Below are positions 1 to 11,833 of a DNA stretch of 64,000 nucleotides, one piece after another (the stretch's first letter is position 1; every line of letters starts with the position of its first letter). The stretch is taken from NCBI RefSeq assembly GCF_040183065.1, contig NC_091132.1, positions 162,574,102 through 162,638,101 on the forward strand, read 5' to 3'. Source of the stretch: Periplaneta americana. Its lineage: Eukaryota > Arthropoda > Insecta > Blattodea > Blattidae. The position numbers were made by a program, and so were the translations under genes. The notes beneath the pieces were generated by a model that worked only from the letters and a program-made list of their open reading frames with translations, did no database searches and was not told the DNA's origin.

Positions 1-133
1 AGGGATTCGAATATACAAAACGTCAGAAAAATTTACACCTAAGTAGCATTTGTGCTCATCTACAGTTAAGAAAGGGATAGTAGTATCATTGGATATGTTA
101 GAATGATTTGAATGACATATACCGCGAGAAAAA

Positions 134-385
134 TAATAGTACAGATTTGAATTTACACAAGTAAGGTCAGATTCAACAGTGTTCATAAATTATATCTTTG
201 TATGCTTAATATCTCATTTATGAACACTGTTGAATCTGACCTTACTTGTGTAAATTCAATTATGGTGACTAGTGAAGAAGAAAATTTGGTCAACCAGTAC
301 CACGACATGCGTCTTCAAATAGAATCAAAAAGTGTTCATACAACTGTAATAAATTATATCTTTGTATGCTTAATAGTACAGATTT
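134..385. repeat. Foldback with duplicated loop and flank
   Basis: Arms 149-189 and 217-257 are a perfect 41-bp inverted repeat around a 27-base spacer. A 26-bp segment spanning the end of the left arm and the spacer (185-210) recurs as a direct copy at 349-374, and the 15 bp before the left arm (134-148) recur at 371-385. A template-switch event or a small foldback element would explain this. A 64-codon open frame at 202-396 overlaps it but matches nothing I recognise. Confidence 0.8.
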
Positions 386-742
386 ATTGGCATTGATATC
401 TAAACCAATCAATAGCCATAGGTTATTATCGCAGCGATCTCATGGTTAACATTCGGCAGGTCTTTGAGCAGCCTCGTGCATAACAATCGGCAGGTCTTTG
501 AAATTTAATTGCATTATTGTTTTCAATTTCTTATGTCACCGCTCCAATCACTCGCCTCAATTTCAATATTGCAACCAATAAGCTGCTTCCATTATTAAAT
601 GACACCTACTTGTCTAATCCACGTGGACTAAAACCGAGGTTGCAATGTCTTGTGCTGAGGACGAACATTAAGGTATGTGATTAAAAATTATTATTAAAGA
701 GTTATTATTAAGAGATAAGAATGTGAACGTACTCATATATGA
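386..742. other. No gene seen
   Basis: AT-rich sequence with a short direct repeat (an 'atcggcaggtctttga'-like phrase near 453 and 488). No coding or transposon signature was recognised. Confidence 0.5.

Positions 743-796
<54 letters not shown>
743..796. repeat. (TAA)n microsatellite
   Basis: About 18 uninterrupted trinucleotide units. Confidence 0.97.
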
Positions 797-797
<1 letters not shown>

Positions 798-942
798 GCT
801 ATTTAACAATATGACAAACTAGTGCTTATTCTTATTGAGGAAGTAGATGTGACAACGTGACGCTTAGAGTGAAACCTACAGAGCAACAATCGGTCGGCAA
901 AATTATGTTTTAAAAGCACACCGCACATTATTGTATGATGCC

Positions 943-1238
943 GACATGTTTTTTAAGTCTTTTTTTTTTTATTTTTTACTTATTTATTATTTTATTTGTA
1001 TTCTTTTCTTTTAAGTTTAAGTTTAACGACGCTGTATCAACTACTAGGTTATTTAGCGTCGATGAGTTTGGTGATAGTGAGATGGTATTTGGCGAGATGA
1101 GGTCGAGGATTCACCACAGATTACCTGGCATTCACCTTACGGTTGGGGAGCGAGGATCGAACCCGCGCCCGAACGCAACTTCAGACCAGCAGGCAAGCGC
1201 CTTAACCGACTGAGCCACGTTCGTGGCTCGGACATGTT
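943..1238 (-). mobile_element. tRNA-derived SINE, family B, with target duplication
   Basis: The tRNA-like head lies at the right end: an A box in 'gactgagccac' read in reverse and a B box read from 'gatcgaaccc'. The conserved tail begins near 1020, followed leftward by a T-rich stretch that is the A-rich tail. It is flanked by the 8-bp duplication 'gacatgtt' at 943-950 and 1231-1238, so it is a complete insertion. Other family B copies lie at 4.7, 22.5 and 49.6 kb. Confidence 0.88.
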
Positions 1239-1961
1239 AACCATGAGAGCGCAGTGATAATAAGATAACTTGAAATTTTCATTATCACTTCCATACAAAT
1301 GATTTCTCCATATCTGAACCGATTCTTTGAGGGCACTAATGGCTATTTCCTTCACATTGCTGTGTTAGCCCCAAGTTTTTACATTTGTTGGCAAAGAAGG
1401 AGGGTATGGTACCACGTGCTCCCACCATCAGACCTATTACATCAATGTGGGACAGGCTATATGTGAATAATATAATACTTATTGTATGATACAGATATCA
1501 CATCAGCACTGTACCTTTGTGGTGTGCAACAAGAAAATTAAATACCTAGATAAATGCAATACAGAATTATTAATATATAATAGGCCTAAGTAGATTACTT
1601 TTATTTAAAGCATAAACAGTTCATCATTAGAAGGAAGAAATTTTGTTGATTCCGTTCAACACTTTTTCTCTTCACCCATCAAAACATTAAGATACGAGTA
1701 ATTAGGGAATGCATTAAGATTGTATTTCCTTTCATAACAGCTGAGACTAACAAAGGTGAAATGGAGACCTTATTTGTGTCTCGAATTACAATTATGAATG
1801 TTTTTTTTCAGTACAAAAAGTGTCTTCATTCTTAACATGAATCATGATCAGGGAAAGACTACTCAAAGTAAGGTGAAAGTTTCTTAATTTTGAAAAATCT
1901 TTTACAGAATGTCCTTTTATGCACACCTGCCTATCATTATCCTTAAGGTTTTCTTTTGTAA
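1239..1961. other. No gene seen
   Basis: A minus-strand open frame (1137-1355) runs from unrecognised sequence into the SINE head, so it is at least partly chimeric. Nothing else in this stretch has protein or repeat structure that I recognise. Confidence 0.5.
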
Positions 1962-2162
1962 TACAGTGCTCTCATTTTACGAGGAAATTTTACATCATTC
2001 TGCCGCCATCTTCCTGCTCTCTTGACTCTTGTGGACTTATTTTATTCTGTAGTTAATGTCTTGACTTTCCAGTAGTAACAGAACATGCCCCCCCCCAAGC
2101 ATGACACGCAAGAAAGTGTACACCGGGATAATCTAGTTTCCTCGTAAAATGAGAGCACGGTA
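1962..2162. mobile_element. MITE with TA target duplication
   Basis: The ends at 1964 and 2160 are 25-bp inverted repeats with one mismatch (starting CAGTGCTCTCATTTTACGAG / CCGTGCTCTC...). The dinucleotide TA flanks both ends. Length 197 bp, no coding capacity: a Tc1/mariner-type non-autonomous element. Confidence 0.85.
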
Positions 2163-2359
2163 CAATGAGACAATCTATGTTTATATCACCACAATCACAA
2201 ATTATAGGCCTAAAGTCTTTTTAGTAATTAATCTAAGTTTGATATATATTTCATATCACCAACTGGCGCTCTACAAACACATAAGAGAATAAATTTTTAT
2301 AACTGACCATCAATTTGAATGCTACAAATGTCTTATATTTATGTACAGTGAAAGCTAAC

Positions 2360-4094
2360 CTCAATTGCTGTTACGCCTTCTGATGGAGATGGCATGGATA
2401 TTTCACAGAGCTGAAAGTTAAAATACATAATTAGTGCTGTGTAAACGTCGCAGTTTTTATAATTCTAGTAATTTACACGAGATATTATGTAGCGACTGAT
2501 AACTGCGTGGGTTTATATCAGATGTTTGAGGTCTGGTTTTCCTATTAGGTAGCCTAATTGCTATTAACTTTGATCCGACCTACATGATAATTTTACTCCA
2601 AGGGGGCTATATTTAATATAATTAAATATGTACCAAATCTATATGCACATAGAATTATTCCAATTCAGAAACAACTAAGTAAACTAAAAGAACTCCAAAA
2701 GGAAATAACATTCAAATGGATACCTAGTCATTGTGGTATACCTGGAAACGAAAAAGTCGATAATATTGCAAAACAGGCAACATATTTGCAACCAAGACCT
2801 CTTCAAGTGATATCTCTATCCAGTGCTTTTGCTTCAGTAAAGTCTCATTTTAAAAATCTATGGATCAACAATTGGCTCTCTTCTGACAAAGGAAAAATTT
2901 TACAGTCTGTATAAAAGAAACCTGGAAATGTACAAAAACTTGCCCAGTCATGTTCAAACATTTTTAACAAGAGCTAGAACAGGTCACATTGTCACACAAA
3001 TGTACGTACCTACACTGATTTCACATTTCTGATAATCCTACTTGTCTGTGGTGTAATAATCATAATGAAGATTCTGGAACACACTGTCCTATACTGTCCA
3101 TCCATAAACTACAAAAGAAGTAAATTAAAATCATCAGTAGACCTACCAGTTGCAGAAAACACAGCCCTGCAGTATATACTGACTACACCCCAACTCTGGC
3201 TACTAGCAACAGGCATCTATAATGAACACGATCAAAATACCCCTCATTTCTCGTGAAAAACAACAACTGAATAGACTGCAGTGGACTTTATGTTGTCAGT
3301 AAACAGCTGGATACATTAAGAAGATAGATTGATTGATTAATACACTTTCACATTATTGTGAATTACATTCCCGTTTTGTAGGCCTATAAGTACTACCATT
3401 ATCAGTCACATTTATATGCGTTTTGTTATTTGTCACATTATGTACTATGTGTCCAATATATCCGTGAGTGATATAATCATTCTGAAACCACATTTAAATA
3501 AAAACATTTACCAGAAAATAATATTCCACAAAATTAAACATGTAATAAGGATAAAAAAGGCGAACCTCATATTGTACTTGTGCATCGGAGTCAAATTCTG
3601 CGTCATCTTTAGCAAGTTCATGCGATACAGATGTGACAACATCCCATTTCATGTCATCGAGCGTTACATCATCACCAGGACATCCTTCGTCAGTTGTTTT
3701 TGTGTACTCCTTTTGCTAATAAACAAATACAAAAAATACTGAATCAGAACGAATTCGTTCTTTGAAATCCATCATTTCGTTATTATAGTTAGACCTAACT
3801 TAAAATTATTGTAATAACGTTTGTACTTACTTTTTGGACATTGCATTTAGCATTTGTTTTTAATCTCTTCCACTGCTCCTTCAAGCGAAGAATGCTGCGG
3901 TCCCCATCACCGAATCTGGCACAGAATTCCTTATGTATGTCCTTCCATGCTTGTTCTTTCCTTGCGTTCGTATTAGTAGTAGTACATTTATTATCTATAA
4001 TTGCAATTCGTTTTTGGATTAATGTAAATAGTAAATTTTTTTCTTCTTGAGTCCAATTACCCGCACGCTTCCTTTTACCAGATCCAATTTCCAT
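2360..4094 (-). CDS. SANT/Myb-like DNA-binding protein, three exons, 3' incomplete
   Basis: Exon 1 is 4094-3831 (88 codons). The start ATG has a good context (A at -3, G at +4). Residues 10-75 form a Myb/SANT-like helix set: W at 14, the phrase EEKNLL, then KEQAWKDIHKEF and RLKEQWKRLK. The donor GTAAGT follows a complete codon. Exon 2 is 3715-3566 (50 codons, very acidic) after a TTATTAG acceptor. Exon 3 is 2410-2360 (17 codons) after TTTCAG and before GTTAGC. All junctions are phase 0 and the 155 codons are open throughout. The family (Myb/SANT domains of apontic/MSANTD type) binds DNA; the target is unknown. Later exons and a stop were not found between 1 and 2359. Intron 2 holds a LINE in the opposite orientation. 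A domesticated Harbinger-type Myb protein is the main alternative. Confidence 0.75.
2632..3345 (+). mobile_element. LINE fragment, RNase H and C-terminal part
   Basis: The plus frame encodes the end of an RNase H domain (WIPSHCGIPGNEKVD, near 2716-2765), then after stops and frameshifts a Cys/His segment near 3040-3095 and the C-terminus to 3256. It ends in a short GATT repeat (3322-3340) that looks like a LINE 3' tail. The RNase H plus C-terminal CCHC layout is typical of I/R1/LOA-type non-LTR elements. It lies antisense inside intron 2 of the SANT gene. Confidence 0.8.
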
Positions 4095-4694
4095 TTTGCT
4101 TTTATTACCACAACACAATTTGTAGGCAACGGTAAGTTCCTCCAGAATTTGTAGGTAAATGGCGACTGCAGTAAACATTCGACAATCGAGCATGACCGAG
4201 GCCAATATAATACGCGAACTTACGTAATCATTGTTTAATCGGCGTCTATGAATACGAACAACTCGGAGCAGGATCATGGAGGTTGTGAAAAGGCTATGTA
4301 TAGGCTGTTAAATTACAAATTGTGCATGCCGGGCATCTCATGCACTGCCAGTGGGATCCTAAATGGGATTTACTTCATGCGAGTAAGCAGAATTTTGTTA
4401 TTCGAATTCTGTTTATCTACTTTGTGTATATTTACATATGAATATACGAATATGCCTCTAAATGCAATTATGTAACTGGTTCGAAAGTCGGTGTATTTTT
4501 ATTCCTTAAAGAAGAAGATTTACGCCGGAAATATATAAAGGCCATAATTTTATCCCAACTAAATGTGAAGTAAATATTTAGGACTAGCTGGTACAGTAAT
4601 TAATGTTTATAACATATATAAACAAATAATATAAGCTACGTATATGATATTGTGCAAACATAATTTAAAACCTCTATCTTGTAAATAGTATTTT
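4095..4694. other. SANT gene upstream region
   Basis: The frame of exon 1 stays open upstream to 4277, but the internal ATG with the better context was preferred, so this is probably 5' UTR and promoter. No TATA box can be singled out with confidence. Beyond 4280 nothing was recognised. Confidence 0.35.
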
Positions 4695-4966
4695 AATAAG
4701 TTCAGCCACCGGCATAGCTTTGTCGGCTAAGGCGCATGCCTACAGATCTGGAGTTGCGCTTGGGCGCGGGTTCGATTCCCGCTTGGGCTGATTACCTAGT
4801 AGGGTTTTTCTGAGCTTTTCCCCAACCATAAGGCAAATGTCAGGTAATCTATGGCGAATCCTCGGCCTCGTCTCGCCAAATATCTCACTATCACCAATCT
4901 CATAGACGCTAAATAATCTCATAGTTGATACAGCGTTGTTAAATAACCAAGTAAAAAAAATAAGTT
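4695..4966 (+). mobile_element. SINE family B with target duplication
   Basis: The tRNA-like head starts near 4703 (A box 'ggctaaggc', B box 'ggttcgattcccg' at 4769-4781). The body ends in 'gttgatacagcgttgttaaataacc' split over 4924-4949 and an A-rich tail. Direct repeats 'aataagtt' lie at 4695-4702 and 4959-4966. Confidence 0.88.
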
Positions 4967-5007
4967 ACGTAACATAAACTGATATGTTGTATAACTTGAG
5001 AAAAAAG

Positions 5008-5032
5008 ATCATCATCATCATCATCATCATCA
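5008..5032. repeat. (ATC)n microsatellite
   Basis: Eight units next to a LINE 3' end. Confidence 0.9.
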
Positions 5033-5252
5033 ATAACTTAAAGGTTTAGGCCGATGGTCTGTTCCGCCACCAGAATTTTATCCGTCAAACTAGTCTCTCC
5101 AACGTCTCTTTGGTCTTCCCACTCGCCTTCTTCGTGTAGGTCTGTAACACCATGTTCTAAAAGGTATCCTATCATTGGGCATTCTTGTTATATGGTCGTA
5201 CCAGTTATTTCTATATTTTTCAATTATAGTTGTTATACTCTCGATATTGAGT
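5030..5252 (-). mobile_element. LINE 3' coding remnant (RTE-like C-terminus)
   Basis: The minus frame reads a typical end of an endonuclease/RT polyprotein: EKYRNNWYDHITRMPNDRIP, then RRRVGRPKRRWRD, near 5220 down to 5080. This basic GRP-RRW motif marks the C-terminus of several insect non-LTR families. It is truncated upstream and ends at the ATC repeat. Confidence 0.75.
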
Positions 5253-5470
5253 TCTTGTGGGGGGACCTTGTAACCCTATCAGTCGCGTCCCTCAGCCGTC
5301 AGATGAGGGCGGTCCGAATAACTACGGGAATAAGGACCCGTGGACCAACAAGGAGCCCAATTTCTGCGGGCTTTAAAATACTGGGACACCCTCTCTGCAG
5401 GGGACATAAATATGGAGGGCCCAAGCCTACGGTTAGAGGTTACCCTGCGCAGTGCCTGTAACACGGCCAG
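5253..5470. repeat. GC-richer dispersed repeat of unknown type
   Basis: The block from 'gtggggggacc' to 'cacggccaggg' has base composition clearly above its AT-rich surroundings and no stops in two frames over 180 bp. It resembles a dispersed repeat, but I cannot assign a family. Confidence 0.4.
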
Positions 5471-5539
5471 GGAACATTTACTTTACTGAGAACCTCCAGA
5501 ATAAAAAAAAAACTAATGAGTATTATCTGTCTGATTCCA

Positions 5540-6293
5540 CAGTCTTTCTCAGTATCATAACGTAAATACTCGGTCACAATATGATAACACGCTAGAAATA
5601 CCACTCCACACATCATCTCTTTATTCTTCATCTTTCACTGTTGCTACTTCTCGTCACTGGAATTCTTTGCCGCCTGAAATCAAGGACTGCCGAACTTTAA
5701 TTTCCTTTAAATGTAAATTAGAAAAATATCTTATGATGAGTGCCAGACCTAACGTGTTGCAAATATTTAATGGAATGTGTTCCACTGTATTTATTTTTAT
5801 TTTTTTTGTTTCTTATTTTTATTGTGTAATCATGTAAATCGTGTTTATTTATCACTTAACGCCAATATGTATTCCACTGTGTTGTTTTTTGTTATTATTA
5901 ATCTATTTTTTTGTGTACATTTTATTCAATTGTCGGTTTCTGGTTTAATTATGTGAATCCTATTTAATTGTAATCTAATACCAATATGTACACTAATGTG
6001 TTTATTTTTATTTCTACTGTGTACATTTTTTATTGAATTATTGGCTTCTGTTTTTATGTGATTCGTATTTGATTCTAACAATATTAATATGTATTCCACT
6101 ATGTTTATTTTTATTTTATGAGATAAATTTTTATATAACTACCTCTTTTGATCTCATTATATACCTAAATTGTATCAGTATGTAATTACTTAATTCTGAT
6201 CCAGTTTTATGTTCAACTATGTAAGCAAGTTTTAATCCTGGTTGAGTGTAAGAGAATGCCTTACGGCCTTAAATCTGCCAGGTTAAATAAAGC

Positions 6294-6349
<56 letters not shown>
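5540..6349 (+). mobile_element. LINE 3' end (CR1/Jockey-like) with (ATT)n tail
   Basis: From 5580 to about 5810 the plus frame encodes a C-terminal motif of insect LINEs: FTVATSRHWNSLPPEIKDCR, then a lysine-rich KLEKYL segment. A long AT-rich 3' UTR follows, with the end 'ggttaaataaagccatt' and 18 ATT units (6294-6349). The tail stops 13 bp before a splice acceptor of the downstream P-element-like pseudogene, so this LINE landed at the end of that intron. Confidence 0.82.
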
Positions 6350-6351
<2 letters not shown>

Positions 6352-6532
6352 TTGTTTTGCAGGTATGCGAGTTACATTTTGAAATCCAGAATATTAATAG
6401 TGAAGCATCAGTATATGATTCGAAGACTGGGAGATTATGAACAACAATTATAATGTCTTAAGAAAGGTAAGTTGCAATTCGAGAGAAACTGATTGGGCTA
6501 CATAAGCTGTAATAATTTCCTATAAGCTAATG

Positions 6533-7013
6533 TACCGTAAACTGGGGATACTTGAACCACCTCAGAAAGTTTCATTAACTCCTAAAAAAACGTATACCTT
6601 GAGAAACTTTCATTGCTCTCCTATATGTTGAATCTTGTGACATACAAACCATAGGCAAGCAGCTTTATTGCATTGTCACTATTGTTATGTATTTATTTAT
6701 TGTTTTATTAGTGGCTCAAGTTACCCAGGAAATGGGTATACTTGAGCCACCCATTTAAAAATGCTATGTGGTGCAAGTTAAACTTCATATGAGGTTACTT
6801 GAGTTAATAAAACCTTAAATGAAAACATTTCATAGATTTGGGTACAGTATATATGTAGTTTATTATCTTTAGCTATATTCTATAATTCACTGAGATAATA
6901 TGCACACATAATTTTCTTTTCTTTAATTCCAAAATTTGAATTAAATAATTACAAAAATCACAGAAACGAAAACATCTAAATACTTGTCTAAAGTAACCCC
7001 ACCTTACCCGGTA
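6533..7013. mobile_element. TIR element inside the pseudogene intron
   Basis: The ends share 'taccg' and 'ggggNtactt' in inverted order (6533-6560 and 6988-7013), and the internal phrase 'tacttgagccacc' recurs near 6570 and 6738. No coding frame survives. Probably a non-autonomous DNA transposon; the borders are approximate. Confidence 0.5.
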
Positions 7014-7555
7014 GTTTGTTAGTACAGTATTGTGACTTGCTTACATTCTCAAAGATTCAAAATTATGATTTCCTCCAGGTTTGAGGTTATGACCTCAGCA
7101 CTAATAAGTCACATTGTTTTTTTAATTGTTTACGTTGCTTACATTCTGTAAGCCATCTTGAAATAAGAATATCATAAAATCTTCACCACAATCTAAAATA
7201 GATTTCATATGTAAAATTTATTTCAGATACTGTTCCCTCAAAATTTCCTGGCTGTCCTTCATATCTTTCTGAAGCATCATCGTCCAGGGAGAATCCTGAT
7301 GATCGTAGGGAACGTCTAGAAAATAACTTCCTTATAGCTTCAATGGAGGAGAGTTTATCTGTGTATAATAAACAAATGGAAATCATATCATTTAATTCTT
7401 TAGATGAACTTACTTCTAAATTGAAATTGAATTTGTGAAGTTCCTCACCCAGAATTCTGTGTTACGTGGTTATTGATAGTGATTTGTTATTAACAGAGTA
7501 TGTGAAGGATACACAAGTAAGGAGAGCCAATGCAACTCTTCCAGTCATGGTAAGT

Positions 7556-8543
7556 GACATAAATAATACATCTCGATAACACAACTTTTAACGCTGTTTC
7601 ACTTCGGAATATTTTCTAGGCGTCACAATAACAAAAGTAGACAACAAACACACATTCAGAGTATACAGAACGCCAACAACAACAACAACACACACAACAC
7701 ATCCAATCACCCCACACAACACAAACAAGCTGCATTCCGAACAATGGTACACAGACTACTCAACGTACCAATGAACCAACAGGATTACAACGAAGAACTA
7801 AACACAATCAAATACATAGCATAAGAAAACGGATACAACCCTAACATAATAGACAACATAATACGTAAGACAAAACAAAACCACAAAAAACAGAAGAATA
7901 CAACACAAACACAAGAACACAAAAATACATCGCACTAACATACGAAAACAAAAACACACATAAAATTGCAACCTCATTCAAGAAATTAAACCACGACATC
8001 GCATACAGAACAAATAACACTCTACAAAAACATCTCAACACACAAACAACACAAACAAACAAATACAACCACACAGGCATATACAAACTCAAATGTAACA
8101 TCTGCAACAACTTCTACATAGGGCAGCCAGGCAGAACATTTCAAACACGTTACAAAGAACACATCACAGCCATAACAAAATTACAAAAACACCTCCACAT
8201 GTGCAGAACACATCACAAATGCCAACCACATCTACAGAGACATCAACACAGACATGGAAATACTGCATATCCAACCAAAAAGCCAGAAACTCAACACACT
8301 AGAACAATATGAAATATACAGACACACGAAAACACACCCCAACGATATTCTCAACACACAACTCAATTTCAAAACACATACTCTTTGACTCTACACTACG
8401 AACGCACCCACACAGGAAACGTGAGGCGCCAAGACCAGCAACGACCAGTTCCGAAGATGACCGAAAATAGGTCGAAATATGTTAACAATTTACGTTAAAA
8501 TTTAACACAAGAAGTTCTTTCATACATATTCCGACATAAATAA
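7556..8543 (+). mobile_element. Penelope-like element, 5'-truncated, with 11-bp target duplication
   Basis: Direct repeats 'gacataaataa' at 7556-7566 and 8533-8543 flank an A/C-rich insert. Its broken plus frames read the end of a Penelope reverse transcriptase (KQAAFRTMVHRLLNVPMNQQ at about 7727-7786) and then a GIY-YIG endonuclease: GIYKLKC, two cysteines, NNFYIGQ at about 8075-8130. RT followed by GIY-YIG defines Penelope-like elements. Several frameshifts and stops show it is dead. A terminal-repeat remnant at 8430-8532 matches that of the copy at 16.8-17.4 kb. Confidence 0.88.
8444..8490 (+). ncRNA. Decayed hammerhead-ribozyme-like motif in Penelope terminal repeat
   Basis: The order is stem I strand ACCAGTT, core CCGAAGA (C-C instead of the C-T expected), stem II GACC/GGTC, then GAAAT. 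The same region in the second Penelope copy keeps CTGACGA and GAAAC. Probably a mutated copy. Confidence 0.35.
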
Positions 8544-8810
8544 GTTAAGCACTATACTGAATGAAATTAGTGTTAGATTTAAACATTGAGAATATGCAGT
8601 TACCTACTGACAAACTTGAATTAATTCAAGACTTGATTGTGTACTGATCTGCCAGAACAAGAGAGACAATTAGTGACATAAATAAGTTAAACACTACACT
8701 GAATGAAATTAGTGTTAGATTTAAAAATTGAGACTATGCAGTTACCTACTGACAAACTTGAATTAATTAGACTTGATTATGTACTGACCTGCCAGAACAA
8801 GCGGAGACAA
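8540..8810 (+). repeat. 135-bp tandem duplication in the transposase pseudogene
   Basis: 8540-8675 and 8676-8810 are near-identical, both carrying 'gaatgaaattagtgttaga' and 'tgacaaacttgaattaatt'. The duplicated segment includes the target sequence of the Penelope insertion. Confidence 0.85.
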
Positions 8811-9648
8811 TTAGTTTGCTTGTTCAATAGGTTTCTCAGTTAAATTGTAACAAGCCCAGCATGAGGTATTCATGTAAGTTAATAGTTTTCTGGTCACTGG
8901 TACAATCTGTATCCCCACATTGTTATGGATACATAAGAAGCAATTCAGGTTTAACTTATTGTTGTCTTGTGAAATTACATTAGGTAGGGTCTGCAACAAT
9001 TTTTCCATAAATCCAATAATAGATCAACAATTTTCAAATTTCTTAAATTACTTGTCCAAGAAAGTATCATTTCTATAGGAGGAAAATAAAAATTTCTTAC
9101 TGCTCGTGGATGAAATTCATTTGCAAGTCCAGTTTGATTACAAGATTAGGAATATAATAGTTGGTCAGGCAGAAGGAAATTCACAGTTTGCTTCTACTGC
9201 ATATGTTTTTATGGTAGCCTATACGAAATTATTTAGATGTAGCAAGTATTTTGCCTGTTGCAACCATAAAAGCTGAACATTTGTTTTGTTTGTAAGAGTA
9301 TTATTTTAAAGCTGGAGGAGATAGGTTTTTGGCATTGTCTCAGATAACAATGCTATAAACAGAAAGACTGTTTCATTATTTAGTAACACGCAAGGGCTGA
9401 AAGTAAAATACTAACTACCCAATATTCAATGTTAGAGAGCGACTCCTGTACTTTATTTTTGACAGTGTACATATTTCAAAGTATGTCAGAAATAACTGGC
9501 TGAACCAAACAGCTGAGTTATTAGATTTAAATGTTTCAGTGGTGTTATATGGGGAAGGAGAGGCTTCTTTTGCTGCTCTTAAAGCCCTTCATGTCGTAGA
9601 GAAAGACAATTTATTGAAATATGGTAAACACTGACGTGTTAAATTACA

Positions 9649-11735
9649 CTGGTCAACAAAATTAAACATATTTTTTGTTAAAAGATAAAGAATCGGTGAT
9701 TCTTATAACATTTTTCGTGCTGATTTCAGATCTATTTTCAAAATTTTGCTATCATCCAGGGTATTTGAGTAATAATATAAAATGTATTTCAGACTTTTCT
9801 AGTATTGCTACCTTGTAACATTTTACCTAAAATCAATTCATTTATCTAAAATGTGTGTGAAATAGATTTTAGGCTATACTTCTCTTGAGAAACATCCTTT
9901 TCAGTGGCCAGCAATAGTCTGACAGAATATTTGGGCTCCATTTTTCCTGGTAGCGCCTTTCCATTTCAGAAAAATCCTGATGAAAATACTCCCCATGTTC
10001 GTCACTTACTACCCGAAGGTTTTGAGGAAAGAAAAAAATAGATGAGAATTCAAGAAGTTATTTTGAGAGATACATGACAACCCATCACGTTATAGTTCTG
10101 AATCAGTGCTAACAAGTTCTCTGCATCCTTCTGATCTGTGGTTCCTAGAAAGTAACAGTCTATTGAATGTCCTTAGGTTCCTGGCACATCATTGGAGCTG
10201 GAAAAGGCATATGACGAGATCCTTCTAGTTAACCAGGTATAGAATTAAATGGAGAACAACACATTTCAGGAGCCCAGTTCCTGTCCTATCTATTCTGCAA
10301 TCAAAAGAACATTCGTAAGCTCTTTTAGTAAAATTAGCCTGTGTGCTTTCAAAGTTAATTAACCACAAACGTAATAAGACTTGTTTGTGATTTACACAGT
10401 ATTTCGAGGTATGTTCACTTTATAAGATACTTTTACCACATTTAAATTAGGAGAAAGAAAATACGGATTATGAAACTTGTTTCATGATTGTAAGTTCCAA
10501 CTCAACTGATAATACCAGCTCTCGCAGTCTTATGAAGAATAAAATTAATTTTTATGAATTCTGACTTCACAGGCAACAATGGAAGAGTTGAAAATAATTT
10601 ATTGATAACACTGGTCAACAAAATTAAAAAGATAAAGAATGGGCGATTCTTATAGCATTTTCCGTGCTGATTTCAGATCTATTTTCAAAATTGTTCTATC
10701 TCCCAGGGTTTTTGAGTAATAATATGAAATGTACTTCAGACATTTCTAGTATTGATACCTTTTAACATTTATTATTATTTATTTATCTAAAATGTATGTG
10801 AAATAGATTTTAGGCTATACTTGGCTTCAGAAACATCTCTTTTGTGTGTCCAGCAGTAGTCTGACTGAATATTTGGGCTCCATTTTTCCATTTCAGAAAA
10901 ATCCTGATGAAAACGCTCCCCATGTTCGTCACTCACTACCCGAAGGTTTTGAGGAAAGAAAAAATTAAATGAAAATCCAGTAAGTTATTCTGAGAGGTAC
11001 ATGACACCCCATCACGTTATAGTTCTGAATCAGCTCGCTGACAAGTTCTCTGTGATCTTATAATCTGTGGTTCCTAGAAAGTAACAGTCTGTTGAATGAT
11101 CCTTAGTTCCCAGCATATCAATGGAACTGGAAAAGGCATATGACGAGATCCTTTTAGCCAACCGGTTAGGCTAATAGAATTACATGGAGCACAACAGATT
11201 TGAGGAGCCCAGTTCCTGTCCTATCTATTCTGCAATCAAAAGAACACTCGTAAGCCCTTTTAGTAAAATGAGCATGTGTGCTTTCAAAGTTAATTAACCA
11301 CAAATACAACAAAACTTATTTGTGATTTACACAGTATTTCGAGATAAGTTTCACTTTATAAGATACTTTTACTACACTTAAAGTTAGTACAAATAAAACA
11401 CGGGTTATGAAACTTCTTCCACGATTATAAGTTGCAACTCAACTGAGAATTAATACTAACTCTCGCAGACTTATGAAGAAGTCAGAACTTCCCAGGCAAC
11501 AAAGATATAAAGTTAGCCTATAGATCAATTGCTGAAGCAATGAAATGAAATATTTGAAATATTTTCTTTCCATTAGCATGTTAAGGACTGTATATAGCAA
11601 TAAAAATAAATGATTTTTTTTTTAGATTACAAAAAAAAAAATGGTGGTTGGTAGGACAAATCTGACTTCATTTTTGGAATCAGCAGAAAAACCAGCAGAA
11701 ATTGTATATTTAACAAAATTATTGTTGACCAGTGT
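9649..11735 (-). mobile_element. Head-to-tail dimer of a TIR transposon with a conserved orphan protein
   Basis: Two related units (9649-10606 and 10607-11735) each begin with 'acactggtcaacaaaatt'. The right end of the second unit is its inverse, 'ttgttgaccagtgtt'. On the minus strand both encode the same block: LRVVSDEHGE, then FHQDFSEME and SDYCW; unit 1 at about 10015-9905, unit 2 at about 10945-10850, where RRYQE is deleted. This block occurs in many arthropod transposon-derived proteins, but I cannot name the superfamily. Both units have stops. Unit 1 lacks the 150-bp right end, which suggests an unequal exchange or tandem insertion. Confidence 0.75.
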
Positions 11736-11833
11736 TATTAGTCGTTATTCAGCAGTGTTTTCCATTAAATCATTAACATGTGCATAATATAAATATGTTA
11801 CAGGAGGCTATTATAACACTTAAAAGTTAAAAT

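Noticed and set aside
7841-8110. 89-codon minus-strand open frame rich in Cys, Val and Phe
   Set aside because: Antisense shadow of the A/C-rich Penelope coding sequence.
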